DNA of 64,000 nucleotides from Mesorhizobium sp. (GCA_004020315.1 SAQG01000033.1:1-64000); one strand, 5' to 3'. Numbered from the stretch's first letter, positions 32,129 to 41,662 are shown. Made by a program: numbers and translations. The notes: generated from the sequence alone by a model not told the origin.

Positions 32129-33781
32129 TCAGTTCGCCGCGCCGACCCGCTTCCGCTGCCGACGTTCCAGGAGGTTCGTCAGCCAATCCGGATCCATCTC
32201 CGGCACGGAGGAAAGAAGCAGCTCGGTATAGGGGGCATGCGGCGGCGTCAGGACTTCGGTTTTGAGCCCCTGTTCGACGACTTTGCCGCGATGCATGACT
32301 ACGATTTCGTCGGCGATAGCCTGCACCGTCGCAATGTCGTGCGTGATGAAGATGTAGCTGACCCCGAATTCTTGTTGGAGCCGCATGAGGAGCTTCAGGA
32401 TCTCCTCTTGCACGATCTGATCGAGGGCCGAGGTCACTTCGTCGCAGATGATGAGCTCGGGATTAGCGGCAATCGCTCGCGCGATGCATATGCGCTGTTT
32501 TTGGCCGCCGGAGAGTTCTACTGGCAGCCGATCGAGGAAGCTTTCATCCATTTCGATCATATGCAGCAGTTGGTTGACCCGCCGGTCACGAGCCGCACCC
32601 TTGAGTCCGAGATAGAATTCTAGCGGGCGTGCGATCACTTCCTCGACGGTCTGGCGCGGATTAAGCGCATTGTCCGGCATCTGATAGATCATCTGAATGC
32701 GGCGCAGAACGTCTTTGGACCGCTCCTTCAGCGTGCTTGGCAGATAATGCCCTGCAAATGAGATCGAACCCGACATGGGCGGAAGCAGGCCAGTGATGAC
32801 GCGGGCGAGTGTTGATTTACCGGAGCCGGATTCACCGACTACCGCTACCGTCCGTCCACGCGGCACCTTGATCGATACATCCTGCAGCACCTTGACGGTT
32901 CCGCCATAGGCGGCGGTGATGTTATCGATCGTGAGAAGGTAGTCCTCTGCCGGTACTTCGGGCTTGGCTAATTTTCTGACCGCCCAGAGCGTCCTGGTAT
33001 AGTCTTCGGCCGGCGCCGCAAGCATCTGGCGTGTTTCGGCCTCCTCCACAGTGCGGCCATGGCGCAGAACCATGATCCGGTCCGCCATCTGCGCAACCAC
33101 CGCAAGGTCATGGGTCACATATATCGCGGCGGTGTTGAACTCTTCGACAATCTTGCGGATCGAGGCGAGGACCTCGACCTGTGTGGTCACGTCGAGCGCT
33201 GTCGTCGGCTCGTCGAAGATGATCAGGTCGGGCCGGCAGGCCATAGCCATCGCCGTCATTGCCCGCTGCAACTGCCCCCCGGAGACCTGGTGAGGATAGC
33301 GGAAGCCGATGGTGTCCGGATCCGGCAGGTGAAGACGCCGATAAAGTTCGATGGCATCCCGATTCGCTGCCTCGCGACTGGCGATCCCGTGCGCCACAAC
33401 AGTTTCGACGGTCTGGTCGAGGAGCCGGTGGGCGGGGTTGAAGGACGCGGCGGCGCTTTGCGCGACATAGGCGATGCGCGAGCCTCGGAGCCGCCGCCGT
33501 GCGGTTTCGGTCATGGCGAGGAGGTCGATCCCGTCGAACTGGATGGATCCTTGCGTGATCCGGCAGCCTGGCTTGGCATATCCCATCGCGGCAAGCCCGA
33601 TGGTGGACTTTCCGGCGCCGGATTCGCCTATGAGGCCGAGAACCTCACCGCGCTTTAGCGAGAGATCCACACCGCGAACGATCGGATGCCAGCGCTCGTC
33701 GGAAAACCCTTCGACGTGAAGGTTGCGAATGCTGAGGAGTTTCGTTCCTTTTTCGCGTTGGCCAGAGTTCTTATTTTTCAT
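32129..33781 (-). CDS. Dipeptide-type ABC importer, fused double ATPase (DppD-DppF-like)
   Basis: This 550-residue protein holds two complete ABC ATPase halves. The N-half has GESGAGKST, VSGGQLQRAMTAMAMACRPD and LIIFDEPTTALD. The C-half has GESGSGKST, LSGGQKQRICIARAIAANPE and LIICDEVTSALD. Such fusions replace separate DppD and DppF proteins. It overlaps the permease gene upstream by 11 bases and is the last gene of the operon. It powers uptake of a peptide, opine or nickel-type substrate; the cargo cannot be told from the ATPase. Confidence 0.93.
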   Translation of the reverse strand: MKNKNSGQREKGTKLLSIRNLHVEGFSDERWHPIVRGVDLSLKRGEVLGLIGESGAGKSTIGLAAMGYAKPGCRITQGSIQFDGIDLLAMTETARRRLRGSRIAYVAQSAAASFNPAHRLLDQTVETVVAHGIASREAANRDAIELYRRLHLPDPDTIGFRYPHQVSGGQLQRAMTAMAMACRPDLIIFDEPTTALDVTTQVEVLASIRKIVEEFNTAAIYVTHDLAVVAQMADRIMVLRHGRTVEEAETRQMLAAPAEDYTRTLWAVRKLAKPEVPAEDYLLTIDNITAAYGGTVKVLQDVSIKVPRGRTVAVVGESGSGKSTLARVITGLLPPMSGSISFAGHYLPSTLKERSKDVLRRIQMIYQMPDNALNPRQTVEEVIARPLEFYLGLKGAARDRRVNQLLHMIEMDESFLDRLPVELSGGQKQRICIARAIAANPELIICDEVTSALDQIVQEEILKLLMRLQQEFGVSYIFITHDIATVQAIADEIVVMHRGKVVEQGLKTEVLTPPHAPYTELLLSSVPEMDPDWLTNLLERRQRKRVGAAN

Positions 33782-34655
33782 CGCGCAACCCGCTTGTCAC
33801 GTGCAAGAACCAGTCGACAACGAAATTCACCGAGACCGTGAGAAGGGCAATCGCGCCTGCCGGCAAGAGCGGAGTGATGTCTCCATAGGTGATGAGGGTG
33901 GCGTTTTCCCGCACCATCGAGCCCCAGTCCGCAGTCGGCGGCTGGATGCCGACGCCGAGAAAGGAGAGCGCGGCGATGGTGAGGAAAACGAAACAGAAGC
34001 GCAGGCCGAATTCCGCGATCAGCGGCGGCAGCACGTTGGGCAGGATCTCCTTGGTCAGAATCCATCTCGGCCCTTCGCCACGCAGTTGCGCGGCTTCGAC
34101 ATATTCCATTACGGCAACATTCAGCCCGACCGCGCGCGCCAGCCGGAATACACGGGTCGAATCGAGCAGGGCGATGATGAGGATCAGGCTGGTGACCGAC
34201 GAACCGAAGATGGATAGCAACATCAGCGCGAAGATGAGGCTCGGGATCGACATCAGCACGTCTACCGCGCGCGACAGAATCTGGTCGAGCCACCCCCGGT
34301 ACATCGCGGCCAGCAAGCCGAGCGTGACGCCGACCGCGAAGGACAGAAGCGTAGTCGCGAAGGCGATACCGATCGTATTGCGCGCGCCATAGATCAGCCG
34401 GGTGAGCACGTCGCGACCGAGTTGATCGGTCCCGACGATGAACTCCTGGCTCCAAGGCGCGAAAGCCTCGGTGAAAACCTGCGTTTCTCCGTAGGGCGCT
34501 ATCCAGGGCGCCAGCAGCGCGACGAAGACATAGCCAAGGATGACCACGATGCCGAACCAGGCGCTGAATGGAGCCTTTTTGAGTGCGGCTTTTACCCGGG
34601 AGGCGCGCGTGCGCCTGTGTCTCGGAACCGCCACGACATGTTCGGTGCTGGTCAT
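33771..34655 (-). CDS. Dipeptide-type ABC permease (DppC-like)
   Basis: This 294-residue permease has the DppC pattern: an N-terminal cytoplasmic tail, a first segment WFGIVVILGYVFVALLAPWI, and the conserved GTDQLGRDVLTRLIYGARNT. The EAA-type loop is YVEAAQLRGEGPRWILTKEI. The ATG at 34655 lies in an ATGA overlap with the stop of the DppB gene. An open frame continues far upstream within dppB but is not coding. Confidence 0.93.
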   Translation of the reverse strand: MTSTEHVVAVPRHRRTRASRVKAALKKAPFSAWFGIVVILGYVFVALLAPWIAPYGETQVFTEAFAPWSQEFIVGTDQLGRDVLTRLIYGARNTIGIAFATTLLSFAVGVTLGLLAAMYRGWLDQILSRAVDVLMSIPSLIFALMLLSIFGSSVTSLILIIALLDSTRVFRLARAVGLNVAVMEYVEAAQLRGEGPRWILTKEILPNVLPPLIAEFGLRFCFVFLTIAALSFLGVGIQPPTADWGSMVRENATLITYGDITPLLPAGAIALLTVSVNFVVDWFLHVTSGLRDEK

Positions 34656-35698
34656 CGCGGATGCAAAAGCCTCGGATTGGTGGCGATGGAAATGATGTCG
34701 GCGGTCAGGTTGAGCAGGATGTAGGTTGCTGCGAAGATTAGGGCGCAGGCTTGTACGACCGGAACATCCCTGGATTTCACCGCGTCGACCATCAATTGGC
34801 CGATGCCGGGATAGACGAACACCACCTCGACCACGACCACGCCGACGATGAGATAAGCGAGGTTGAACGCAATCACCGTGACGATAGGCGCCCAGGCATT
34901 GGGCAGCGCGTGTCTGAGAACGATTGCCATCGGCGACATTCCCTTGAGCCGCGCCATGTCGATATAGGGGCTTGCCAGCATGTTGATAATCGCCGCGCGC
35001 GTCATACGCATCATATGGGCAACAATCACCAGCGTGAGGGTGATGGACGGCAGCGCTGCGCGCCAGACATGCTCCCAGAACGGCGTTTGGTCGCTGATAT
35101 TCGCCAGTGTCGGAAACTTGGGAACCAGGTTCAGGACCCAGTTGATCGAAGCCGCGAGCCACTCGGGCAGGGATTGTGCGAATTCGGTTCCGATGAACGT
35201 GTCGCGCGAGATGATGAGATAGGCCAGCATATAGGCGACGAAGAATTCGGGGAATGAAATCGTCGTCAGCGTCACCGTGTTCACCACACGGTCGAACCAG
35301 CTGTTGCGGTAGAGAGCGGCGAGAATGCCAAGTCCCAGCGCGAGTGGAACCGCTATAAGGGCGGTCATCACGGCAAGGAACATCGTGTTGTAGAGCCGGG
35401 GCGCAATGATCTCGGCGACCGTGCGCCGATAGCCGGTGCGGCTTGCGAAGGAAGAGCCGAAATCCCCCTGCACGATCTGCCCGACCCAGGCGAAATAGCG
35501 TTCAACCGGCGGGCGATCGATGCCGATCTCGCGCTGGAATGCGGCGACCGTCTCGGGCGTCGCGGATTGCCCGAGCATCGCCTTGGCGAAATCGCCCGGA
35601 AGCATGGCAATCGCCGAAAAGATGATGATGGTGACGATGAACAGCGTGATCAGGCCGAGGCCCAGGCGCTGCAGAACCGTCCTAACGACCGGATTCAT
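34652..35698 (-). CDS. Dipeptide-type ABC permease (DppB-like)
   Basis: This 348-residue permease has a first membrane segment LITLFIVTIIIFSAIAMLPG and the family motif in DRPPVERYFAWVGQIVQGDF. The conserved EAA-type loop is DMARLKGMSPMAIVLRHALP. It is slightly longer than usual because of an extended periplasmic loop around residue 185-200. It follows the binding-protein gene with a hairpin in the 58-base gap and overlaps dppC. Confidence 0.93.
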   Translation of the reverse strand: MNPVVRTVLQRLGLGLITLFIVTIIIFSAIAMLPGDFAKAMLGQSATPETVAAFQREIGIDRPPVERYFAWVGQIVQGDFGSSFASRTGYRRTVAEIIAPRLYNTMFLAVMTALIAVPLALGLGILAALYRNSWFDRVVNTVTLTTISFPEFFVAYMLAYLIISRDTFIGTEFAQSLPEWLAASINWVLNLVPKFPTLANISDQTPFWEHVWRAALPSITLTLVIVAHMMRMTRAAIINMLASPYIDMARLKGMSPMAIVLRHALPNAWAPIVTVIAFNLAYLIVGVVVVEVVFVYPGIGQLMVDAVKSRDVPVVQACALIFAATYILLNLTADIISIATNPRLLHPR

Positions 35699-35717
35699 GG
35701 GCCGGTGCCTCCGAGGA

Positions 35718-35746
35718 GCGAACCGCCCGCGCCGCGGGCGGTTCGC
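35718..35746 (-). promoter_or_regulatory. Strong hairpin between binding-protein and permease genes
   Basis: GCGAACCGCCCGC and GCGGGCGGTTCGC form a perfect 13-bp stem with a 3-base loop. No T-run follows. Such intercistronic stems commonly protect the upstream binding-protein mRNA from 3' decay or lower the read into the permease genes, so that more binding protein is made. Confidence 0.7.
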
Positions 35747-35756
35747 CTGGCGAACG

Positions 35757-37364
35757 TCACGCGTTGGCTACCCACCAGCGCTCGGCCATCTTCAGTCCAT
35801 CATTCTCCCAGTTCGGCGCCAGCTCGCCGTGCGCCAGTTTCTTGGACTTGGCGCTGACAAAATTGTTGAAGACCAGGACGATGGCGCCGCCGTCATCATG
35901 CGTCAACTGCTGCATTTCGGCATACATCGCGGAGCGCTTGGCCTCGTCGGTCTCCGCGCGTGCCTGGATCAGCAATTCGTTGAAGCGGGGATTTTTCCAG
36001 AACGTCTCGTTCCAACTGGAATCCGCCGAGTAGGCCTGCGTGAACATCCAGTCGGCCGTTGCACGACCGCTCCAATAGGAGGCGCACCACGGTTTCTTGA
36101 GCCAGACATTGTCCCAATAGGCGTCCTCGGCCTCGCGCACCACATTGACATCGATGCCGCATTGGGCCGCCGTCTCGCGGATGAGGGCGGCTGCGTCCAC
36201 GGCGCCGGCGAAAGCGGCGTCGGCGACGGAAAGGTCGACCTTGAGATTTTCCATTCCGGCTTTTTTCAGATGGAAGCGCGCCTTTTCCGGATCGAACTTG
36301 TGCTGCGGCTGCGGATTGATGGCGAACTTGATCGCCGGTGCGATCGGGTTGTCATTTCCTACAGTTGCATGGCCAAGGAAGATCTTCTGCGCGATCTCCT
36401 CGCGATCGATGGCCCATTTCAACGCCATGCGCACATCGGGGTTGTCGAACGGCGCCACCGTCACGTTCATCGGCAGCGTGTAGTGGCCGTATCCGGTGAC
36501 CTCGAGGATTTCGATATTCGGCTTGCGCTTCAGCATGCCCAGAGTTTTCAGGTCGGCGCGGCCGATATAATCCACCTCGCCGGTTGACAGCGCGGCCATA
36601 CGCGCGGCGAGGTCGGTGATGGCGATAAACTCCACCTCGTCAAAATAGGGTTTGCCGTTCTTGAAGTAGTTGGGATTGCGCTTGAGCTTGGCCGAGACGC
36701 CTGGCTGAAAGTTCTCTAGCACGAAGGCACCGGTCCGGACGCCCGATTCCCAGTCCGCTTTTCCGTCCTTGGCAGGCATGACGACAAGGTGATAGTCGCT
36801 CATGATGTAGGGAAAGTCGGCATCGCCGCTTTTTAGCGTGAAAACGATCGTTTCCGGACCGTCCGCCTTGATGTTGGTCACCGATTCGAGCAGTGACTTC
36901 GCCGCCGATTTGGTGTCGGTTCCCATGTGGTACTGCATCGAAGCGACCACGTCGTCCGCTGTTACGGTCTTGCCGTTGTGGAAGGTCGCACCTTTGCGGA
37001 GCCTGAAGACCCATGTCGTCGCGTCGTCCGTGGTCTCAAAGCGCTCGGCAAGGTCCGGCTGGATGCTGCCTTTCGCGTCCACCTCGGTCAGGCTGTTGGA
37101 CATGGCGCCCGAGAAGGCGGTTTGCGTGAAGGTATCGAGATAGCCGGCTGGATCGATCGAATCCGTCGTCGCGCCATGGGCCATGCCAAGCTTGGCGAAG
37201 CCGCCCCGCTGCGGTTCGGCCCGCGCCACGCTCACGAAGAGGTTGTCGGCGGCGGCGACGGTCAGGCCTGCCGCCAGACCAAGATGGATGAAATCACGGC
37301 GCGAAACCTTGCCGCGGCCGATCAGGTTTTGCGCCAAGCGCAGTTTGTATTCAGATTCTGACAC
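35757..37364 (-). CDS. Peptide/nickel-type ABC solute-binding protein (family 5)
   Basis: This 535-residue periplasmic protein has a twin-arginine signal (SRRDFIHLGLAAGLTVAAAD). Family 5 traits include SIQPDLAERFETTDDATTWV, FRLRKGATFHNGKTVTADDV and the C-terminal RWWVANA region. It captures the substrate for DppB-DppC-DppDF. The exact cargo is unknown; the operon partners (Rieske protein and amidohydrolase) suggest an amide or amine degraded oxidatively. Confidence 0.93.
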   Translation of the reverse strand: MSESEYKLRLAQNLIGRGKVSRRDFIHLGLAAGLTVAAADNLFVSVARAEPQRGGFAKLGMAHGATTDSIDPAGYLDTFTQTAFSGAMSNSLTEVDAKGSIQPDLAERFETTDDATTWVFRLRKGATFHNGKTVTADDVVASMQYHMGTDTKSAAKSLLESVTNIKADGPETIVFTLKSGDADFPYIMSDYHLVVMPAKDGKADWESGVRTGAFVLENFQPGVSAKLKRNPNYFKNGKPYFDEVEFIAITDLAARMAALSTGEVDYIGRADLKTLGMLKRKPNIEILEVTGYGHYTLPMNVTVAPFDNPDVRMALKWAIDREEIAQKIFLGHATVGNDNPIAPAIKFAINPQPQHKFDPEKARFHLKKAGMENLKVDLSVADAAFAGAVDAAALIRETAAQCGIDVNVVREAEDAYWDNVWLKKPWCASYWSGRATADWMFTQAYSADSSWNETFWKNPRFNELLIQARAETDEAKRSAMYAEMQQLTHDDGGAIVLVFNNFVSAKSKKLAHGELAPNWENDGLKMAERWWVANA

Positions 37365-37476
37365 TGCTTCCTCCCATTGCGGATTTCCCGCATTCTTGTT
37401 GTTGGCATTACCGAGCAGATCTGGCGGATTCAGCCGATTTGCCTCCTTTCGATTTTTCCGCGGTTCGACGCAAATC

Positions 37477-37830
37477 TTACGCCGTTACATAGATTTCACC
37501 AGCTTCCACTGTGACCGGGAATGTTCGGGCACGTACGCCCGGATCGACCAAGGCCGCACCGGTTTTTATGTCGAATTCCCAGCCGTGCCAGGCGCAGCGC
37601 ACGATCTCGTTCTCGCGGTGATAGATGAATTGCGCTTGGTCGACCGGCGCCGTGGTTCCGCATTGCGGTCCCTCGCAAAGCGGAGCGCCGCGGTGCGGAC
37701 AAACGTTCAGCAAGGCATGGAATGAATCTCCGATGCGGAATACCCCGACTGAAAGGCTGCGGATTTTGGCGATGTAGGGAGTTCCGGTCTCGATTTCGTC
37801 GACCCGGCAAATGTAAGTCTTCTCAGCCAT
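37477..37830 (-). CDS. Rieske [2Fe-2S] ferredoxin-like protein
   Basis: This 117-residue protein has both Rieske ligand boxes, NVCPHRGAPLC (Cys44, His46) and CAWHGWEFD (Cys79, His82), with about 32 residues between them. It is probably an electron carrier for a ring- or N-hydroxylating oxygenase, or a small oxygenase subunit. It starts 14 bases after the amidohydrolase stop and leads into the ABC operon. The matching FAD/2Fe-2S reductase is on the other strand at 40.0 kb. No large terminal oxygenase is present in the window. Confidence 0.92.
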   Translation of the reverse strand: MAEKTYICRVDEIETGTPYIAKIRSLSVGVFRIGDSFHALLNVCPHRGAPLCEGPQCGTTAPVDQAQFIYHRENEIVRCAWHGWEFDIKTGAALVDPGVRARTFPVTVEAGEIYVTA

Positions 37831-37844
37831 TGTCTGCTCCCGTG

Positions 37845-38936
37845 TCAGGCGGCATTAGCCGCTTGCGTGCGGGGAATGCGTTTATAGACCTCGAGCGCAT
37901 TCAATCCCATGATCTTGCTCCTCCAGGCGGGCGGGATGTGCAGTGTGTTGGCATCATCATAATCCCAGTGGGGGTAGTCGGAGGCAAACATCAGCGTGTT
38001 CTCGCCGTCCATCGCTTCGAGAGTGGACCAGAGATGCTGTATGTTCGCGGGCTGCTCCAGCGGCTGCGTGGAAAAGCGGATATTGCGCCGGCAATACTCT
38101 GAGGGCAGCATCTTCAGCCACGGCGTTTCCTTGCGCAGCGCTTTGTAATCTGCGTCCAGACGCCACAACACCGACGGAACCCAGGCCACACCGCACTCTA
38201 TGATCACGAAATACAGATCCGGCCATTTTTCGAAAACGCCATGCGCGATCATGCTTGCCACATGCGACAAGGCCGACATGTGAAGAATAGCGTGCGTCTC
38301 CCAGAAGAAGGTCGTGGGAGCCGGTGCCACCGCGTTCCAATTGATGCCGCCATGGCCGCCGAGGTGAATTGCGAATGGCAGCCCGACTTCGGCGCAAGCC
38401 TCGAAAATGGGATGGTAGAAGGGATCGCCGTAGGGTTTGACTGAGCCTTGGGAGGCCAGAACCTGTACCATACGGGGATGGTTGCCGAGGCGGCGGATCT
38501 CGGCTGCTGCGAGCTTCGGATCCTGCGGCGCGATGATGATGGAGCCCATAAAGCGACTGTCTTTGGGAAGCCATTCAGCGATTTGGTAGTCGTTATAGGC
38601 GCTGACCAGCGCACTGGCGTAATAGGGATTTGCCAGCGTGGAGGCTTCGATCGGCTCGTCGCCGGTGAGGATAGCGGCCCCGATATTGTATTTGTCGAGG
38701 TGCTTTTCTTTCATGATGAGATAGTTGTCGGCCTCCGTCTCGGGCCTGACGTCCTTGCGGGAGAAGTCCTGCGGGTGAAACCACGGACGGTGCCCGTGCG
38801 GGAAGGCGCCTCTCGGACCAGTTTTTTCGCCTTCTGTGAACATGTCTTTCCAGACGCCGGAAAGATAGGGCTCGAGCACCGTAGCGCTCGACCAGTAATT
38901 GTGACAATCGCAATCGACTATGAACACCCTATCCAA
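37845..38936 (-). CDS. Amidohydrolase 2 family protein (ACMSD-like)
   Basis: This 363-residue metal-dependent hydrolase or decarboxylase of the TIM-barrel amidohydrolase superfamily shows VDCDCHNYW near the N-terminus, FAIHLGGHGG mid-protein and the C-terminal FASDYPHWDYDD metal-site aspartate. Amidohydrolase_2 proteins act on aromatic or ring-cleavage products. It is the first gene of the operon with the Rieske protein and the peptide-type ABC importer and is divergent from a LysR gene that likely controls it. Confidence 0.9.
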   Translation of the reverse strand: MDRVFIVDCDCHNYWSSATVLEPYLSGVWKDMFTEGEKTGPRGAFPHGHRPWFHPQDFSRKDVRPETEADNYLIMKEKHLDKYNIGAAILTGDEPIEASTLANPYYASALVSAYNDYQIAEWLPKDSRFMGSIIIAPQDPKLAAAEIRRLGNHPRMVQVLASQGSVKPYGDPFYHPIFEACAEVGLPFAIHLGGHGGINWNAVAPAPTTFFWETHAILHMSALSHVASMIAHGVFEKWPDLYFVIIECGVAWVPSVLWRLDADYKALRKETPWLKMLPSEYCRRNIRFSTQPLEQPANIQHLWSTLEAMDGENTLMFASDYPHWDYDDANTLHIPPAWRSKIMGLNALEVYKRIPRTQAANAA

Positions 38937-39006
38937 CTCCCTGGCGCGGCAGGCCGGCTAACCTAGCCAGCTTCTTCAACCGCAGCTTCCGCCAGGGGAA
39001 TTATTT

Positions 39007-39022
39007 GATCAAGCTTGTGATC
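39007..39022. promoter_or_regulatory. Candidate LysR binding site
   Basis: GATCA and TGATC are inverted arms around AGCTTG (GATCAAGCTTGTGATC) in the 124-base gap between the amidohydrolase and LysR genes. It fits the dyad shape of LysR-type sites in divergent promoters. Confidence 0.45.
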
Positions 39023-39060
39023 TGGGCTAATACGATCGGATTTTTCGATTGCGAGGCGAC

Positions 39061-39918
39061 ATGCAGCTGGATCACATTGAGACCTTCCTCGATATTATGG
39101 AGTCACGAAATTTCAACCGTACGGCCGATCGTCTTGGGGTTACGCAGTCGACTATCAGCACTCGCATCAGGAACCTGGAGCAGGCCATCGGTTCGGAGCT
39201 CTTCCTGAGGGGGCGCGCCGGCGCCGAACCGACCGCGGCGGGGCGACGTTTCGAAGCCTATGCGCGCGCGATGCTCTCGACATGGTCTCAGGCCCGCCAT
39301 GACGTTCGGGCATTCAACCGGTTCGAGGGCACCTTGCGCGTCGCTGCGCAGGTCGGGATGACGCGATCGATATTGCCGGGTTGGGTGGAAACTCTGTTCC
39401 AGGTGCTGCCGAGATCGTCAATTCACGTAGAGTCCGACTACTCGCCGCAGATGATTTCCGACTTGAGCTTGGGAAACCTCGATATTGCTGTGGTCTACGC
39501 GCCCCGATACCTCCCTGAAATCTCCTACGATCCTCTCATGGTCGAAGAATATGTGATGGTGTCTACGACGGCAAGGATCCTGACGGAGGTCAACCCGGAT
39601 ACGTATATCCGGCCGGGCTACACGGTCGCGCTTGAAAAAGCCCACGCCGAGGCGCTGCCGCAATTGGCGATAGGCCGTCTTTCGATGGGCTCGGAAACGC
39701 TCGCCGAAGCGATGCTGCGGCGCATGGGTGGCACTTGCTATATGCGCAGTGACGACGCTCGGCGGTATACCGCCGAGCGGCCGTCTTTCGTGGTCGAGGG
39801 TGCGCCCGCGCTTCAGCAGCCGGTTCACACCGCTATTTTGGCGCGCCGCAAGCACGAGCCGATCATCCGTAGGGGGATCCGCGCGCTCCATCTGGCTGTT
39901 ATGTCCATGGAAAGCTAG
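39061..39918 (+). CDS. LysR family transcriptional regulator
   Basis: This 285-residue regulator has an N-terminal winged helix (QLDHIETFLDIMESRNFNRT, then VTQSTISTRIRNLEQAIG) and a two-lobed sensor domain. The ATG at 39061 follows GAGG; a TTG at 39049 is less likely. It is divergent from the amidohydrolase-Rieske-ABC operon and lies upstream of the reductase gene on its own strand. It therefore probably activates both units when the substrate or a metabolite binds. Confidence 0.92.
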   Translation: MQLDHIETFLDIMESRNFNRTADRLGVTQSTISTRIRNLEQAIGSELFLRGRAGAEPTAAGRRFEAYARAMLSTWSQARHDVRAFNRFEGTLRVAAQVGMTRSILPGWVETLFQVLPRSSIHVESDYSPQMISDLSLGNLDIAVVYAPRYLPEISYDPLMVEEYVMVSTTARILTEVNPDTYIRPGYTVALEKAHAEALPQLAIGRLSMGSETLAEAMLRRMGGTCYMRSDDARRYTAERPSFVVEGAPALQQPVHTAILARRKHEPIIRRGIRALHLAVMSMES

Positions 39919-40007
39919 ATCGAAATATCCGATTGTAAAGCCGACATCCGCCGCTTTTTTGAAAGTATCCCGGCTGCCATTCTGGTCGGGTCAAGCAGAG
40001 TCAAATC

Positions 40008-41090
40008 ATGAACGCGCACGCTCCCTTTTCGACCACCGATTTCGTTCCGGCGCTGCGTCAACGGCAATGGGCGGAGAGTTCAAGACAGTTTGTGCGCTGC
40101 CGGCGCGTCATCGATGAGACGCACGACGTTAAGACATTCGTCTTTTCAGCTGCTTCTGGCCACATGTTCAGCTTCAGTGCAGGCCAGTATTTGATCCTGC
40201 ACCTGACGATCGACGGCGCCCGGGTAACGAGATCGTACTCGGTGTCGTCGCCGCCGACTCGACCGCTCGACCTGCAGATCACGGTGAAGCGGGTGAAGGG
40301 CGGGCTTGTTTCCAACTGGCTTCACAACAATCTCCGGCCAGGCCACGACATTGAAATCGAAGGTCCGCTCGGACGTTTCAACTTCGACGATCTACCATGC
40401 GAGAAGCCGCTTTTCCTTTCGGGCGGCAGCGGCATCACTCCCGTTATGTCGATGCTGCGGGCGCTAACCGATCGGGCATTTGGCCATGACATCCGTTTCA
40501 TTCACTGCGCTCGGACGGCGGACGACATCGCCTTCCGCTCCGAGTTGGAGGCGCTCGCCGCGCGATTCTCCAATGTCGATGTAAGCTTCATCTGCAGCCA
40601 GGAAGGTTCGGCTTGGCAGGGCCCTAAGGGCCGGATCGACGGCCCCATGCTTTTGCGGCTGGCTCCGGATCTTCACCAGCGCACGTCTTACGTCTGCGGC
40701 CCCGAGCCGTTTATGCAGACGGTTCGGGCCTGTGTTGCGGAGATCGGCATCGCACCCTCCCAGTACCACGAGGAAAGTTTCGGCGGCGCCGTGGGCAATT
40801 CCATGCCTCTGCAATCGGCTGTCGCTGGCGTTGCGCGCGTCCGCTTCGCCCGGTCCGGCGTAGAGCATCTTTGTGCGCCCGAAGAGACCCTGCTCGATGC
40901 GGCGCGCAATTGCGGGCTCCACATTCCCACCGCATGCCAGCAGGGTATTTGCGGAACTTGCCGGACGGTCAAGCTGTCGGGTGAAGTCGCGATGGACGAC
41001 CTTGGAGGGCTCAGCCTTGAAGAGAAGGCGGCTGGTTATGTGCTGGCTTGCTGCAGCCGGCCGCAAGGCACCGTTTGCCTCGATCTCTGA
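40008..41090 (+). CDS. FAD/NAD(P)-[2Fe-2S] oxygenase reductase (GbcB/HCR-like)
   Basis: This 360-residue hybrid reductase has an FAD-binding barrel with RSYSVSSPPTRPLDLQITVK, an NAD domain with FLSGGSGITPVMSML and YVCGPEPFMQ, and a C-terminal plant-type 2Fe-2S ferredoxin domain (TACQQGICGTCRTVKLSGEV, with a fourth cysteine in ACCSRP). It passes electrons from NAD(P)H to an oxygenase. This domain order is that of glycine-betaine or carnitine-type oxygenase reductases. It follows LysR by 89 bases. The oxygenase itself is not in the window. Confidence 0.93.
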   Translation: MNAHAPFSTTDFVPALRQRQWAESSRQFVRCRRVIDETHDVKTFVFSAASGHMFSFSAGQYLILHLTIDGARVTRSYSVSSPPTRPLDLQITVKRVKGGLVSNWLHNNLRPGHDIEIEGPLGRFNFDDLPCEKPLFLSGGSGITPVMSMLRALTDRAFGHDIRFIHCARTADDIAFRSELEALAARFSNVDVSFICSQEGSAWQGPKGRIDGPMLLRLAPDLHQRTSYVCGPEPFMQTVRACVAEIGIAPSQYHEESFGGAVGNSMPLQSAVAGVARVRFARSGVEHLCAPEETLLDAARNCGLHIPTACQQGICGTCRTVKLSGEVAMDDLGGLSLEEKAAGYVLACCSRPQGTVCLDL

Positions 41091-41239
41091 CCTCATTGCG
41101 AACTCTGACGGAAAGCCCGGCGCTAGGTGCATGCTGGGACCAATGCTCGCTATGCGCAACTATCTTGAAACCTGACCGGCAAGTGTCGGCTGCCGATTAC
41201 TGATCTCCGTTACCAGGCGAGCCGCGACGAAAGCTGTGT

Positions 41240-41662
41240 TTAGCGCGGCGAATGGCTATGCAATCGACGCAAGGCCCTTTTGCCGCCTTGCGCCAGAATG
41301 AGACAAGTCGCGATGGGGATTCCCAGCGGGAACCCGCTCACCTCAATCATCAGCGACGCGACAACAATCCAGGCCAGCAGCGACCAGCCCAGAAAAGCCG
41401 GGACGGGAAGCTGCCTGTTGTCCAGCCAGATCACCACGGCTCCAATCATGATCAGTGGCAAGGCAAAACTGCCGACCGTCGACCAAAAGGCAGCATTGCT
41501 TGCCAGCAGTTCCAGACGCTGAGCGCGGAGCGGTTGCCAATGCTCCGCCGTCCAAAGCTCAAGCCCCAGCCAGCCCGGGATTTCCGCCACGGCGTCAATG
41601 CCTAGCACGATCATGTGCAGAATGCCGAGCGCCACCATAGCAATTCCGCTCCACCTGATCAT
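41240..41662 (-). CDS. Four-segment membrane protein (DUF6463-like), TetR-linked
   Basis: This 140-residue membrane protein has about four hydrophobic segments (GIAMVALGILHMIVLGIDAV, ALPLIMIGAVVIWL and LLAWIVVASLMIEVSGFPLG). AAAGGA lies 8 bases before the ATG at 41662. The open frame to 41758 runs into the operators and is not used. It resembles DUF6463-type proteins linked to TetR regulators. The divergent TetR gene and two shared operators show that it is the regulated target. Confidence 0.75.
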   Translation of the reverse strand: MIRWSGIAMVALGILHMIVLGIDAVAEIPGWLGLELWTAEHWQPLRAQRLELLASNAAFWSTVGSFALPLIMIGAVVIWLDNRQLPVPAFLGWSLLAWIVVASLMIEVSGFPLGIPIATCLILAQGGKRALRRLHSHSPR

